Part shown: one piece after another, positions 1 to 7,567 of the stretch
Layout of the letters: each line of letters starts with the position of its first letter
Position numbering within the stretch: position 1 is the stretch's first letter
Origin: Sinomonas cellulolyticus
GTDB lineage: Bacteria; Actinomycetota; Actinomycetes; Actinomycetales; Micrococcaceae
DNA length: 64,000 nt
NCBI RefSeq assembly: GCF_014656475.1
Contig: NZ_BNCM01000001.1
Location: 186,001 to 250,000, forward strand
Direction: 5' to 3'
Translations under genes and position numbers: made by a program
The notes under the pieces: model-generated
Told to the model about the DNA's origin: nothing
The model's input: the letters and a program-made list of their open reading frames with translations, nothing else
Databases searched by the model: none

Positions 1-616
1 TGGCCCCCGGGACGGAGTCCTCGATGGCCACGCACTCGGCGAGGGCCAGCCCCGGGACACTGTGGGCGAGCCGCTCGAAGCCGAGGCGGTACGGCTCGGG
101 GTCCGGCTTGCCGCGGGAGACAGAGTCGCCCGTCACGACGGCGGTGAAGGTCCCCTCGGGCAGGTGGTCGACGATCCGGTGGGCCATCGGCGCTTCGGAC
201 ATGGTGACCAGGGCGCACTCCACGCCACGCGCCCTCAGGGCAGCGAGCAGGTCGCGGGCGCCCGGCCGCCACGGCACAGCCTCACCGAGCTGTTCGACGA
301 CCCGGGCGGTGAGGGTGTCGATGATCTCGCGCACGCCGAGCTCCACTCCGCCGTCCTGGAGGAGGCGGGCCGAGGTGGGAAGTGCCTGTCCCACGAGCCG
401 CATGGCCTGCTCGTGCGTCCAGACGCCGCCGAAGCGCTCCACGAGCTCCCGTTCCGCGGTGATCCAGTAGGGCTCAGTGTCGACGAGGGTGCCGTCCATG
501 TCCCACAGGACGGCACGCAGGCCGGCTCCTTCCTCGGGGCGGCCACCGTCCTCACGCACGCTGGCGGCACGGCGAACAGTCGGGTCGGCAGTGGGATCAT
601 CGGCGGGCAGACGCAT
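1..616 (-). CDS. HAD-superfamily phosphohydrolase (partial, 3' end outside window)
   Basis: Cytoplasmic haloacid-dehalogenase-type hydrolase of subfamily IA (beta-phosphoglucomutase/CbbY-like); it probably dephosphorylates a small metabolite, but the substrate cannot be predicted. The nucleophile motif DMDGT lies at residues 39-43 (Asp39 nucleophile, Asp41 acid/base). A helical cap follows, then the ALVTMSEAP segment (motif II), GKPDPEPY (motif III) and IEDSVPGA (motif IV). The frame is still open at the window edge, so a short C-terminal part is missing. The first 33 residues before the core are poorly structured. The ATG has no Shine-Dalgarno sequence but a TAGACT hexamer 7 nt upstream, consistent with a leaderless mRNA. 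The gene is divergent from the PAC2 gene, 58 bp away. Confidence 0.85.
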   Translation of the reverse strand, partial: MRLPADDPTADPTVRRAASVREDGGRPEEGAGLRAVLWDMDGTLVDTEPYWITAERELVERFGGVWTHEQAMRLVGQALPTSARLLQDGGVELGVREIIDTLTARVVEQLGEAVPWRPGARDLLAALRARGVECALVTMSEAPMAHRIVDHLPEGTFTAVVTGDSVSRGKPDPEPYRLGFERLAHSVPGLALAECVAIEDSVPGA

Positions 617-623
617 ATGGACC

Positions 624-629
624 AGTCTA
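624..629 (-). promoter_or_regulatory. -10 hexamer of HAD gene (leaderless start)
   Basis: TAGACT on the minus strand, 7 nt before the ATG; no ribosome binding site lies between. The transcript would begin at or next to the start codon. Confidence 0.45.
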
Positions 630-662
630 CGGGGGCTCCCGGAGCGCTCTGGCCGCGAGGGT

Positions 663-668
663 TAGGCT
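663..668 (+). promoter_or_regulatory. -10 hexamer of PAC2 gene (leaderless start)
   Basis: TAGGCT ends 6 nt before the ATG, with no Shine-Dalgarno sequence. It forms a divergent promoter pair with the HAD gene. Confidence 0.45.
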
Positions 669-674
669 GGTCCG

Positions 675-1583
675 ATGAACGAGTTCGACGCAGACGCCCC
701 GGCCCCGCACCCCGGCCTCTTCCCGACGCCCGCGGAGGGCGAGAGGGTCACCGTCATGCTCGCAGCGTTCGAGGGCTGGAACGATGCCGGAGAGGCCGCG
801 AGCGACGCGCTGCGCTACCTGCGCCGCGCCTTCGGCGCGCAGCGTGTAGGGGCGATCGACGCCGACGACTTCTACGACTTCCAATTCACGCGCCCCACGG
901 TGCGCCAGACGGGGTCGGGACGCCGTCGCATCAAGTGGCCGACCACGAAGGTCTCGACGGCCCGCGTCGAGGGGCATCCCGTGGATCTCGTGTTCATCCA
1001 GGGGACCGAGCCCTCCTACCGCTGGCGGGCGTTCACCGATGAGCTGATCGAGTATGTCGACGACCTCAACGTCGACTACCTCATCGTGGTGGGCGCACTC
1101 CTGGCCGATGTGCCGCACTCGCGGCCGATCCCGGTCACGGCGACGAGCGAGGACGACGGGCTGCGCGAGAGGCTCAACCTCGAGGCCTCCCAGTACGAGG
1201 GCCCCACCGGGATTGTGGGCGTCTTCGCCGACGCGGCGGACCACCACGGGACCCCGACGGTCTCCCTGTGGGCGGCCGTTCCCCACTATGTGGCGCAGGC
1301 GCCCTCCCCCAAGGCGCAGCTCGCCCTCCTGCACCGGATCGAGGAGCTCCTGCAGGTTCCGCTCGACACGAATGAGCTCGCCGAGGACGCAGAGGCCTGG
1401 GAACGTGGCGTCAACGAGCTCGCGACCGAGGACCCGGAGGTGGCCGCCTACATCCACCAGCTAGAGGAGGCGAAGGACACCGCCGAGCTCCCCGAGGCCA
1501 CCGGCGAGTCGATCGCCCGCGAGTTCGAGCGCTACCTCAAGCGGCGGGGCAAGGACAACCCGCCCGCCGGCGGGATGAACTGA
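675..1583 (+). CDS. PAC2 family protein
   Basis: A 302-aa member of the PAC2 (proteasome assembly chaperone-like) family that is common in Actinobacteria. The bacterial role is not established. The recognisable core begins with AAFEGWNDAGEAAS (about residues 31-44) and continues with a typical alpha/beta fold carrying the conserved DLVFIQGTEP and IVVGALLADVPHSRP segments. The C-terminal 60 residues are acidic and helical (AEDAEAWERGVNELATE). In many actinobacteria, PAC2, mshC and uppP lie together, as here, but a functional link to mycothiol is only inferred. The next gene, mshC, is convergent, 40 bp away. Confidence 0.88.
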   Translation: MNEFDADAPAPHPGLFPTPAEGERVTVMLAAFEGWNDAGEAASDALRYLRRAFGAQRVGAIDADDFYDFQFTRPTVRQTGSGRRRIKWPTTKVSTARVEGHPVDLVFIQGTEPSYRWRAFTDELIEYVDDLNVDYLIVVGALLADVPHSRPIPVTATSEDDGLRERLNLEASQYEGPTGIVGVFADAADHHGTPTVSLWAAVPHYVAQAPSPKAQLALLHRIEELLQVPLDTNELAEDAEAWERGVNELATEDPEVAAYIHQLEEAKDTAELPEATGESIAREFERYLKRRGKDNPPAGGMN

Positions 1584-1623
1584 GCCTGCCGGCCTGGGCC
1601 TGCCGGCCGGCGGCCACGCAGTC

Positions 1624-2898
1624 CTAGAGCTTGACGCCGAGCAGCGCGTCGACCGCCGAGGCGACCAGTTCGCCGTCGTGCGCGCTCGCCTCGGCGCCCG
1701 CGAGCGACTCCTCAGCCCACTTGTCCACCGCGGCGAGGGCGCGCGGCGCGTCGAGGTCGTCCGTGAGGGCCCCGCGGATCTCGGCCAGCAGGGGCTCGCC
1801 GGAGCCGGGCACCGCGCGGGCGACGCCGCTGCGCCAGTCCTCGAGCCGGCGCACCGAGGCGTCGAGCAGCTCCTGCGTCCACTCCCAATCCGAGCGGTAG
1901 TGGTTCGCGAGGACCGCGAGGCGGATCGCGGCCGGCTCGACGCCCGCCGTGCGCAGCTTCGAGACGAGGACGAGGTTGCCGCGGGACTTGCTCATCTTCT
2001 CCCCGTCGAGGCCCACCATGCCGGTGTGGGCGAAGTGCCGGGCGAGCGGCACGTGGTGCAGGCTCCAGGCGTGGCCAGCACCCATCTCATGGTGCGGGAA
2101 CGCCAGGTCTGACCCGCCGCCCTGGACGGTGAAGGGCGAGGGCAGGAACTTCTGGGCGATGACTGTGCACTCGATGTGCCAGCCCGGGCGGCCGGCCCCG
2201 AGGGTCCCGCCGTCCCAGTGCGGCTCGCCGAGGCGCGCCTCGCGCCACAGGATCGGGTCGAGGGGGCTGTGCTTGCCTGGGCGCTCCGGGTCGCCGCCGC
2301 GTTCGCCGAAGACCGCGATCATCTCGGCAACGGTGAGGTGCGAGACCGTCCCGAGACGCCAGGCCTCGGGGGAATCGGCGCGGCGCGTGGCCTCGGTGAC
2401 GTCGTAGTAGACGTCGCCGTCGGGCTCGCCCTCGGCGCCCGCGAGCTGGTACGCGAGGCCGTCCTCGAGGAGGCGCTCGACCTCAGGGACGAGCCACGGG
2501 ATCGACTCGACGGCGCCCACGTAGTGATCGGGGGCCAGGACCCGCAGGGCCTCCATGTCGGACTGGAAGAGGTCGATCTGCTGGTGGGCGAGGGTCCGCC
2601 AGTCGACGCCGGTGGCATCAGCGCGCTCAAGGAGGGGATCGTCGACGTCGGTCGTGTTCTGCACATAGCGGACGGTGCTGCCCGCGTCGCGCCAGATCCT
2701 GTTGAGCAGGTCGAAGGCGAGGTAGGTGGAGGCGTGGCCGAGATGTGTGGCGTCGTAGGGGGTGATGCCGCAGACGTACATCGACTGCTCGGGTGCCGTG
2801 GCGATCTCGACGGTGTCGCGCAGCTGGGTGTCGTAGAGCCGGACGGGGCCGGCGGCGCCGGGCAGCTGCGGGACGGGGGTCTGCCTCCAGGTTTTCAC
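1624..2898 (-). CDS. mshC: cysteine:1-D-myo-inosityl 2-amino-2-deoxy-alpha-D-glucopyranoside ligase
   Basis: Catalyses the ATP-dependent ligation of L-cysteine to GlcN-inositol, the third step of mycothiol biosynthesis (the actinobacterial counterpart of glutathione). It is a class I cysteinyl-tRNA-synthetase-like fold of 424 aa, close to the family's usual ~410 aa. Zinc/cysteine ligand Cys43 lies in CGITPYDA, the HIGH-like signature is HLGH (52-55), and further zinc-site residues are Cys244 (HIECT) and the histidines of FPHHEMG (268-274). The KMSKS loop is at 301-305. The true anticodon-binding domain of CysRS is missing, as expected for MshC. The GTG start has TAGAGT 6 nt upstream that overlaps the uppP stop codon, so mshC probably has its own leaderless transcript besides any read-through from uppP. 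Confidence 0.95.
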   Translation of the reverse strand: MKTWRQTPVPQLPGAAGPVRLYDTQLRDTVEIATAPEQSMYVCGITPYDATHLGHASTYLAFDLLNRIWRDAGSTVRYVQNTTDVDDPLLERADATGVDWRTLAHQQIDLFQSDMEALRVLAPDHYVGAVESIPWLVPEVERLLEDGLAYQLAGAEGEPDGDVYYDVTEATRRADSPEAWRLGTVSHLTVAEMIAVFGERGGDPERPGKHSPLDPILWREARLGEPHWDGGTLGAGRPGWHIECTVIAQKFLPSPFTVQGGGSDLAFPHHEMGAGHAWSLHHVPLARHFAHTGMVGLDGEKMSKSRGNLVLVSKLRTAGVEPAAIRLAVLANHYRSDWEWTQELLDASVRRLEDWRSGVARAVPGSGEPLLAEIRGALTDDLDAPRALAAVDKWAEESLAGAEASAHDGELVASAVDALLGVKL

Positions 2899-2904
2899 CT
2901 GTCC

Positions 2905-2910
2905 ACTCTA
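2905..2910 (-). promoter_or_regulatory. -10 hexamer of mshC overlapping the uppP stop
   Basis: TAGAGT on the minus strand, 6 nt before the GTG of mshC. Its TAG is also the stop codon of uppP, so the promoter is embedded in the end of the upstream gene. Confidence 0.4.
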
Positions 2911-3747
2911 GTGCTCGGCGGAGATGACCCCGAATCCGAGCAGGACGTAGAGGAACGCGCCCAAGGCGATGCGGTACCAGACGAAGAGGCGGTACGAGTT
3001 GTGGGAGACGTACTTGAGGAACCAGCCGATGATGATGTACCCGACCACGAAGGCGACGATCGTGGCGAGGGCAGTGTCCACTGGTCCGTAGGGGCCGGTG
3101 CCGAACCCGTCTTTCAGGCTCTTGTACAGCTGGTAGAGGCCCGAGCCGAACACCGCGGGGATCGCGAGGAGGAAGGAGTACCGCGCTGCGGCCTCGCGCG
3201 TGTAGCCCATGAAGAGGCCGGCCGTGATGGTGCCGCCGGAGCGCGAGACGCCGGGAATGAGGGCCAGCGCCTGCGCGAAGCCGTAGATGATGCCATGCCT
3301 CGTGCCGAGGTGGTCGAGGGTGCGGGCGTGCCGGCCGACGGCGTCCGCCACGGCGAGGATCAGGCCGAAGACGATCAGGGTGGTGGCGGTGATCCAGAGC
3401 GAGCGCAGGACGGTCTCGATCTGGTCCTGGAAGAGGAGGCCGAGCACCACGATCGGGATGCTGCCGATGATCACGAGCCAGCCCATCCGGGCGTCCGGAT
3501 CGTTGCGCTGCACCCGCCCCACGAGGGAGCCGAACCATGCCCCCACGATCCGGACGATGTCCCGCCGGAAGTAGATGATCACGGCAGTCTCGGTGCCGAG
3601 CTGGGTGATGGCGGTGAAGGCCGCCCCCGGGTCCTGGGCGTTGGGCAGGAACTCCCCCACGATGCGCAGGTGGGCGCTGGAGGAGACGGGCAGGAACTCC
3701 GTCAGGCCTTGGATGAGTCCGAGGAAGGCGGCTTCGAGTAGGTGCAC
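2908..3747 (-). CDS. uppP: undecaprenyl-diphosphatase (BacA/UppP)
   Basis: Integral-membrane phosphatase that converts undecaprenyl diphosphate to the monophosphate, recycling the lipid carrier for peptidoglycan; loss or overexpression alters bacitracin sensitivity in other species. Family signatures are present: the (E/Q)[13 protein letters not shown] motif at about residues 13-26 with Glu17 and His26, and the PGVSRSGG motif in mid-protein. There are about eight hydrophobic segments and the length is 279 aa, normal for the family. A GTG three codons further upstream is possible, but TAGAGT lies exactly 7 nt before the chosen GTG, and the family N-terminus starts close to this residue. mshC follows directly on the same strand. 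Confidence 0.93.
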   Translation of the reverse strand: MHLLEAAFLGLIQGLTEFLPVSSSAHLRIVGEFLPNAQDPGAAFTAITQLGTETAVIIYFRRDIVRIVGAWFGSLVGRVQRNDPDARMGWLVIIGSIPIVVLGLLFQDQIETVLRSLWITATTLIVFGLILAVADAVGRHARTLDHLGTRHGIIYGFAQALALIPGVSRSGGTITAGLFMGYTREAAARYSFLLAIPAVFGSGLYQLYKSLKDGFGTGPYGPVDTALATIVAFVVGYIIIGWFLKYVSHNSYRLFVWYRIALGAFLYVLLGFGVISAEH

Positions 3748-3754
3748 GCGTGCC

Positions 3755-3760
3755 ACTCTA
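3755..3760 (-). promoter_or_regulatory. -10 hexamer of uppP (leaderless start)
   Basis: TAGAGT on the minus strand, 7 nt before the preferred GTG of uppP, without a ribosome binding site. It is identical to the hexamer of mshC. Confidence 0.42.
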
Positions 3761-3779
3761 AGGGCAGGCGTGCGCCTTC

Positions 3780-4094
3780 TCAGAAGTCCCGGCCGGCCAG
3801 CGCGTCCTCGCCGTCGTCGGCGTTCTCGTCGTCATCGCCGTCGTCCCCGTCGCTGTCATCCTCGTCATCGTCGTCGTCATCGTCGTCGTCGTCCGAGTCG
3901 AGCAGGTCCATCGGCAGGTCTTCGCCATAGGCGTCGTAGAGCGCATCGGCGTAGGCCTCGAACGCGTCGGCGACGGAGAAGAAGGCGGCCTCGACCGCTG
4001 GGTCCTCGTCCCCGCGCCGGTTCGAGGCGGCGGCGAGATGTTCCTCCAATGCAGCCGTAAGCGAACCGAGGGCCACGCGGGGATCAATGCTCAT
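3780..4094 (-). CDS. hypothetical protein with poly-aspartate C-terminus
   Basis: No function recognised. The 104-aa protein has a helical N-terminal half ([20 protein letters not shown]..., about residues 1-68) that resembles small conserved actinobacterial proteins. It is followed by an extremely acidic tail (about residues 69-98, mostly Asp) encoded by a GTC/ATC-type trinucleotide run, a likely site of copy-number slippage. ATG is preferred over an in-frame GTG three codons upstream because TACCGT lies 7 nt before it. It sits upstream of uppP on the same strand (32 bp gap) and may be co-transcribed with it. Confidence 0.7.
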   Translation of the reverse strand: MSIDPRVALGSLTAALEEHLAAASNRRGDEDPAVEAAFFSVADAFEAYADALYDAYGEDLPMDLLDSDDDDDDDDDDEDDSDGDDGDDDENADDGEDALAGRDF

Positions 4095-4101
4095 GGGTGC
4101 C

Positions 4102-4107
4102 ACGGTA
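4102..4107 (-). promoter_or_regulatory. -10-like hexamer of the acidic hypothetical gene
   Basis: TACCGT on the minus strand, 7 nt before the ATG. It fits the leaderless pattern seen repeatedly in this window but is a weak match on its own. Confidence 0.3.
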
Positions 4108-4185
4108 GTCTGAAATCAGTGGGCGTGCCTAGGGAACCTGTCGTGGTTCTGGGGAGCGCCGGTGCAGCAGCAGGAAGCGAGGGCC

Positions 4186-4434
4186 ATGAAGGAACGGATC
4201 CTCTCCACCGCGGAGTCCTCCGGTCACGGATCGCGGCCCGCGGGACCCGGCCGGGCCTACGAGTACCTCGTCCTCTCGGTGGGTCCGGGCGATTCGATCG
4301 CCGAGGCTCGCCAGCGGGTGCGGGAGCACTCGGAGTACGGCCGGTGGGAGCTCGAGCGCAGCCGCCTGTACATCGGCGGAGGCCGGCAGTATGTGCTTCG
4401 CCGGAAGGTCATGCTCGTGGAGCGGACGGCCTAG
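4186..4434 (+). CDS. DUF5703 family protein
   Basis: Small conserved actinobacterial protein of unknown function, 82 aa from this ATG. The recognisable part is the C-terminal two-thirds: YEYLVLSV, then EARQRVREHSEYGRWELERSRLYIGGG and a basic RYVLRRKVM-like strand. The residues suggest a compact alpha/beta fold with no membrane segment or signal peptide. A GTG 8 codons upstream, behind GGGGAG, is an alternative start and would add MQQQEARA. The gene ends flush against the convergent acyl-CoA dehydrogenase stop. Confidence 0.8.
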   Translation: MKERILSTAESSGHGSRPAGPGRAYEYLVLSVGPGDSIAEARQRVREHSEYGRWELERSRLYIGGGRQYVLRRKVMLVERTA

Positions 4435-5595
4435 CTACCCCTCCAGGGGGCCGAGGAGGTTGGCCGCCACGGTCGCGTGGGCCGATTCCGGATCGGATGG
4501 GTGGTACAGGCCGGCCAGCGCGTCCCGGTAAAGGCGTTCGAGCTCGCTCCCGCGGAAGTATCCGCCTCCCCCGCCCACGCGCATCGCCCCATCCACCACG
4601 GACTTGGCCGTCTCGCTCGCGCGGTGCTTGAGGCCGCTGAGCGCCCGGAACCATGCCGGCCCCCGGTCCACGAGCCCGTCGAGGTCCGCCGCCACGGCGT
4701 CCAGCTGCGGGATCATGGCGTCCACGGCCATGCCGAGCTCGGCGATCTGCCAGCGGATGTCAGGATCCTGCGAGTAGGCCCGGCCGCCGTTGCGGTGCGA
4801 GCGGCGGCGATGAGCGGCGTCGACCGCCAGAGCCAGCGCCCGCTCGGCCACGCCGGTGTAGACCGCCGCGAGGAGCGTCTCGAAGACGGAGAAGATCCCG
4901 AAGGTCAGCAGGTCCGGCGTGGGGCCCACGGGCAGCTTGCGCACGATCCGGTCCGGGGATGCCGTGGCGCCCTCGAGCACCGTGGTGCGGGACTGGCTCG
5001 CCCGCATGCCGAGGGTGTTCCAGTCGTCGAGGTGCCGCCATCCGGGCCGGTCGCGGCGGATGAATCCCCAGACCAGCAGGTCCTCAGGGCCCGTGGCGTC
5101 CTTCCCGAAGGTGCCCATACGCGTCCAGACGGGTGCGAGGCTCGTGAAGACCTTGGTGCCGGTGAAGCTGTAGCCGCCGTCCGGCTGCGGGACGGCGTCA
5201 GTGATCGAGTCGAACAGCACCGCGTCGTTGCCCGCCTCGGAGACTCCGAACGCGAACACTTCCCCGGCGGCGGCCTCCTCGAGCACGAATTCCAAGGTCT
5301 CGTCGCCGCGGTCTGCGAGGACCTTGGCCACGCCCGTCCAGACGAGGTGCATGTTGACGGCGAGTGCGGTGGCGGGGGCTGCCTGCGCGAGGCGGCGCTG
5401 GAGACGCACGACGTCGGCCATGCCGGCTCCGAGGCCGCCCTCGCCTCGGGCGACGAAGGCCTTGAGGTAGCCGGCGGCCACGAGGGCATCGAAGTCTTCC
5501 TGGAAGAACTCGTTGCGCTCGTCGTACCCGCCGGCACGGGATCGGATGTCCTCGATGAGCGCGTCGGGCAGCACGGCCCCGGGATCCAGCGGCAC
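4435..5595 (-). CDS. acyl-CoA dehydrogenase family protein
   Basis: FAD-dependent acyl-CoA dehydrogenase-fold protein of 386 aa, the normal family length. It shows the helical N-terminal domain (FFQEDFDALVAAGYLKAFV), the middle beta-domain with the FAD/substrate segments AFGVSEAGND and GGYSFTGTKVFTSLAP (about residues 118-150), and the C-terminal four-helix domain. A clear catalytic Glu of fatty-acid dehydrogenases is not evident to me, so the substrate may be unusual; members of this branch also act as flavin-dependent oxygenases. The GTG start is preceded by GAGGAGGA, a good ribosome binding site. The M20 peptidase gene lies 10 bp upstream on the same strand, suggesting an operon. Confidence 0.85.
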   Translation of the reverse strand: MPLDPGAVLPDALIEDIRSRAGGYDERNEFFQEDFDALVAAGYLKAFVARGEGGLGAGMADVVRLQRRLAQAAPATALAVNMHLVWTGVAKVLADRGDETLEFVLEEAAAGEVFAFGVSEAGNDAVLFDSITDAVPQPDGGYSFTGTKVFTSLAPVWTRMGTFGKDATGPEDLLVWGFIRRDRPGWRHLDDWNTLGMRASQSRTTVLEGATASPDRIVRKLPVGPTPDLLTFGIFSVFETLLAAVYTGVAERALALAVDAAHRRRSHRNGGRAYSQDPDIRWQIAELGMAVDAMIPQLDAVAADLDGLVDRGPAWFRALSGLKHRASETAKSVVDGAMRVGGGGGYFRGSELERLYRDALAGLYHPSDPESAHATVAANLLGPLEG

Positions 5596-5605
5596 GGCGT
5601 CCTCC

Positions 5606-6946
5606 TCAGTAGGTGGTGAGCAGCCGGTGCAGCACGCGCGCGCCGAAGGTGAGCGCCTCTGCAGGCACCCGCTCGTCCACGCCGTGGAACATGGCCGGGA
5701 AGTCGAGGTCCGGCGTGAGCTTGAGGGGGGCGAAGCCGTAGCCGGTGATGCCCAGCCGGCTCAGGGACTTGTTGTCGGTGCCTCCCGAGAGCGTGTAGGG
5801 CAGCACCACCGCGTCCGGGTCCTCGGCGTTGAGCGCGCCGACCATGGCGTCCACGAGCGGCCCCTCGAAGGGCGTTTCGAGGGAGACGTCGTGGTGGATG
5901 TAGTCGAACTCGATGCCGTCCCCGGCGAGCTCCTTGAGCTTTTCGAGCACGAGCTCGTCTTGGCCCGGCAGGGTGCGCGTGTCGATGCGGGCCTCGGCGG
6001 CGCCGGGAATGACGTTGTCCTTGTAGCCGGCCTTGAGCACGGTGGGGTTGGATGTGTTCTGGAGGGTCGCCCCGACGAACCGGGCCACGGTTCCGAGCTC
6101 CCGGAGGAGGATGTCCGGGTTGTCGGGATCGAACTCGACTCCGGTCAGCTCCGTGACGCCGTCAAGGAAGCGCCGTGTGGTGTCGGTGAGCTCGATGGGC
6201 CAGCGGTAGTCACCGATCCGGGCGACCGCGCGGGCCAGACGCGTCACCGCGTTGTCGTCGTTCACGTGAGAGCCGTGCCCGGCCCGGCCCGCCGCCCTGA
6301 GACGCAGCCAGCCGAGGCCCTTCTCGGCCGTCTGCAGCAGGTAGGCGCGTTTCCCGCCGATCTGGGCGGAGTAGCCGCCGACCTCGCTGATGGCCTCCGT
6401 GGCGCCGTCGAACAGCTCTGGACGGTTGTCCACCGCCCAGCTCGCACCGTATGCGCCGCCGGCCTCCTCGTCGGCGAAGAGGGCGATCACGAGGTCGCGC
6501 CGCGGTTTGGTGCCGGTGCGCTGCATCTGCCGGACCACGGAGAGGATCATCGCGTCCATGTCCTTCATGTCCACGGCGCCGCGGCCCCAGATGAGCCCGT
6601 CCTTGAGCTCTGCGGCGAAGGGGTCGACGCTCCAGTCCTCCTTCTGGGCCGGTACCACGTCGAGGTGGCCGTGCACCACGAGGGCTCCCGCGCCCGGGTC
6701 GGTACCCTCCAAGCGCACGACGACGTTGGCCCGCCCGGGTGCCGACTCGAAGAGTTCCGGCTCGAGGCCAACATCGGAGAGAAGCCCCGCCGCGTACTCG
6801 GCTGCTGCCCGCTCCCCCGGGCCGGAGCCGTCCCCGAAGTTGGACGTGTCGAAGCGGATGAGGTCCTGGCAGATGGCCACCACCTCGTCTTCCGCAGTCA
6901 GCTGCTTCTCGACGGGCGTCCGGTTCTCGGCAATGCGGTCAGTCAC
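5606..6946 (-). CDS. M20/M25/M40 family metallo-hydrolase
   Basis: Zinc-dependent peptidase or deacylase of the M20 family (ArgE/DapE/carboxypeptidase G2 type), 446 aa, cytoplasmic. Metal ligands and catalytic residues are visible in HGHLDVVP (His ligand and catalytic Asp), WGRGAVDMKD (bridging Asp) and ADEEAGG (catalytic Glu and ligand Glu). The dimerisation/lid domain lies between GRAGHGS and the NVIPGAAEARID segment. The start is the GTG preceded by AGGAGG with a 4-nt spacer; a longer frame upstream adds only Pro/Gly-rich residues. The substrate is not predictable from sequence. Confidence 0.9.
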   Translation of the reverse strand: MTDRIAENRTPVEKQLTAEDEVVAICQDLIRFDTSNFGDGSGPGERAAAEYAAGLLSDVGLEPELFESAPGRANVVVRLEGTDPGAGALVVHGHLDVVPAQKEDWSVDPFAAELKDGLIWGRGAVDMKDMDAMILSVVRQMQRTGTKPRRDLVIALFADEEAGGAYGASWAVDNRPELFDGATEAISEVGGYSAQIGGKRAYLLQTAEKGLGWLRLRAAGRAGHGSHVNDDNAVTRLARAVARIGDYRWPIELTDTTRRFLDGVTELTGVEFDPDNPDILLRELGTVARFVGATLQNTSNPTVLKAGYKDNVIPGAAEARIDTRTLPGQDELVLEKLKELAGDGIEFDYIHHDVSLETPFEGPLVDAMVGALNAEDPDAVVLPYTLSGGTDNKSLSRLGITGYGFAPLKLTPDLDFPAMFHGVDERVPAEALTFGARVLHRLLTTY

Positions 6947-7034
6947 GGGTCCTCCTGGAGCTCCTGGCGGTGGGTCCAGCCTAGTCCCGGCGGTCACGCG
7001 CCTCCGATTTCAGCCTCGGGCCGGTCATCGTGTA

Positions 7035-7040
7035 GAGTCT
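7035..7040 (+). promoter_or_regulatory. -10 hexamer of first tRNA-Leu
   Basis: TAGAGT, 55 nt before the mature tRNA 5' end. The second copy has TATGGT at the equivalent position, followed in both by a CGCTGCC segment and then GGAAA-like sequence, so the two promoter regions are homologous although diverged. Confidence 0.4.
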
Positions 7041-7095
7041 TTCTCGCTGCCCGGGAGGGAAACGAGTGATCGTGATGCTTCCGGACGTGCCGCCT

Positions 7096-7182
7096 GCGCG
7101 GGTGGCGGAATGGCAGACGCGCTAGCTTGAGGTGCTAGTGCCCGAATAGGGCGTGGGGGTTCAAGTCCCCCTCCGCGCACCA
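7096..7182 (+). tRNA. tRNA-Leu (anticodon GAG), copy 1
   Basis: Class II tRNA of 87 nt including an encoded CCA. The acceptor GCGCGGG pairs with TCCGCGC (one G-U). The anticodon stem CTAGC/GCTAG encloses the loop TTGAGGT with anticodon GAG at 7129-7131, reading CUC and CUU leucine codons. A long variable arm and the T-loop TTCAAGT are present. Confidence 0.97.
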
Positions 7183-7184
7183 CG

Positions 7185-7214
7185 GGAAGCCCCGGTCTTC
7201 GGACCGGGGCTTCC
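7185..7214 (+). terminator. hairpin after tRNA-Leu copy 1
   Basis: 13-bp perfect stem GGAAGCCCCGGTC/GACCGGGGCTTCC with a TTCG tetraloop; it lacks a strong T-run. It probably ends the single-tRNA transcript or serves as a 3' processing barrier. Confidence 0.75.
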
Positions 7215-7283
7215 GTGCGTTTGTGCCCGGCTCGGCGCCCGGCTTCCCCCGCGCTCCGGTCCGCCGCGGCACCGTTGATGGTG

Positions 7284-7289
7284 TATGGT
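7284..7289 (+). promoter_or_regulatory. -10 hexamer of second tRNA-Leu
   Basis: TATGGT, 56 nt before the mature tRNA, in the position equivalent to the TAGAGT of copy 1. Confidence 0.38.
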
Positions 7290-7345
7290 TGGATATCGCT
7301 GCCGGGGCCGGAAATGCATCATGAATCCGATTCTGGAGGCCGCCT

Positions 7346-7432
7346 GCGCGGGTGGCGGAATGGCAGACGCGCTAGCTTGAGGTGCTAGTGCCCGAATAGG
7401 GCGTGGGGGTTCAAGTCCCCCTCCGCGCACCA
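7346..7432 (+). tRNA. tRNA-Leu (anticodon GAG), copy 2
   Basis: Base-for-base identical to the first copy, anticodon GAG at 7379-7381, with encoded CCA. Confidence 0.97.
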
Positions 7433-7434
7433 CG

Positions 7435-7464
7435 GGAAGCCCCGGTCTTCGGACCGGGGCTTCC
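7435..7464 (+). terminator. hairpin after tRNA-Leu copy 2
   Basis: Same 13-bp stem and TTCG loop as behind copy 1. Confidence 0.72.
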
Positions 7465-7567
7465 GTCGTCTCGCGGTATTCCCCTGGGCAGAACGGCCCA
7501 TGTCCCTGCCTTCCAGCAGACCTAGAGTGAGCAGAGTCCACAGGGGATTGATCCGAAGGAGATTTCC

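Larger units (their letters stand above)
7089..7216 (+). repeat. 128-bp direct repeat, copy 1 (tRNA-Leu plus hairpin)
   Basis: Identical to the stretch 250 bp downstream. It spans 7 bp of upstream sequence, the tRNA and the complete downstream hairpin. Confidence 0.95.
7339..7466 (+). repeat. 128-bp direct repeat, copy 2 (tRNA-Leu plus hairpin)
   Basis: Second identical copy; outside this unit the flanks show only partial similarity, mainly in the promoter region. Confidence 0.95.

Noticed and set aside
7217..7283. Insertion-sequence remnant between the two tRNA-Leu genes
   Set aside because: The 129-bp spacer shows no inverted termini or coding remnant; it aligns partly with the upstream flank of the first copy.
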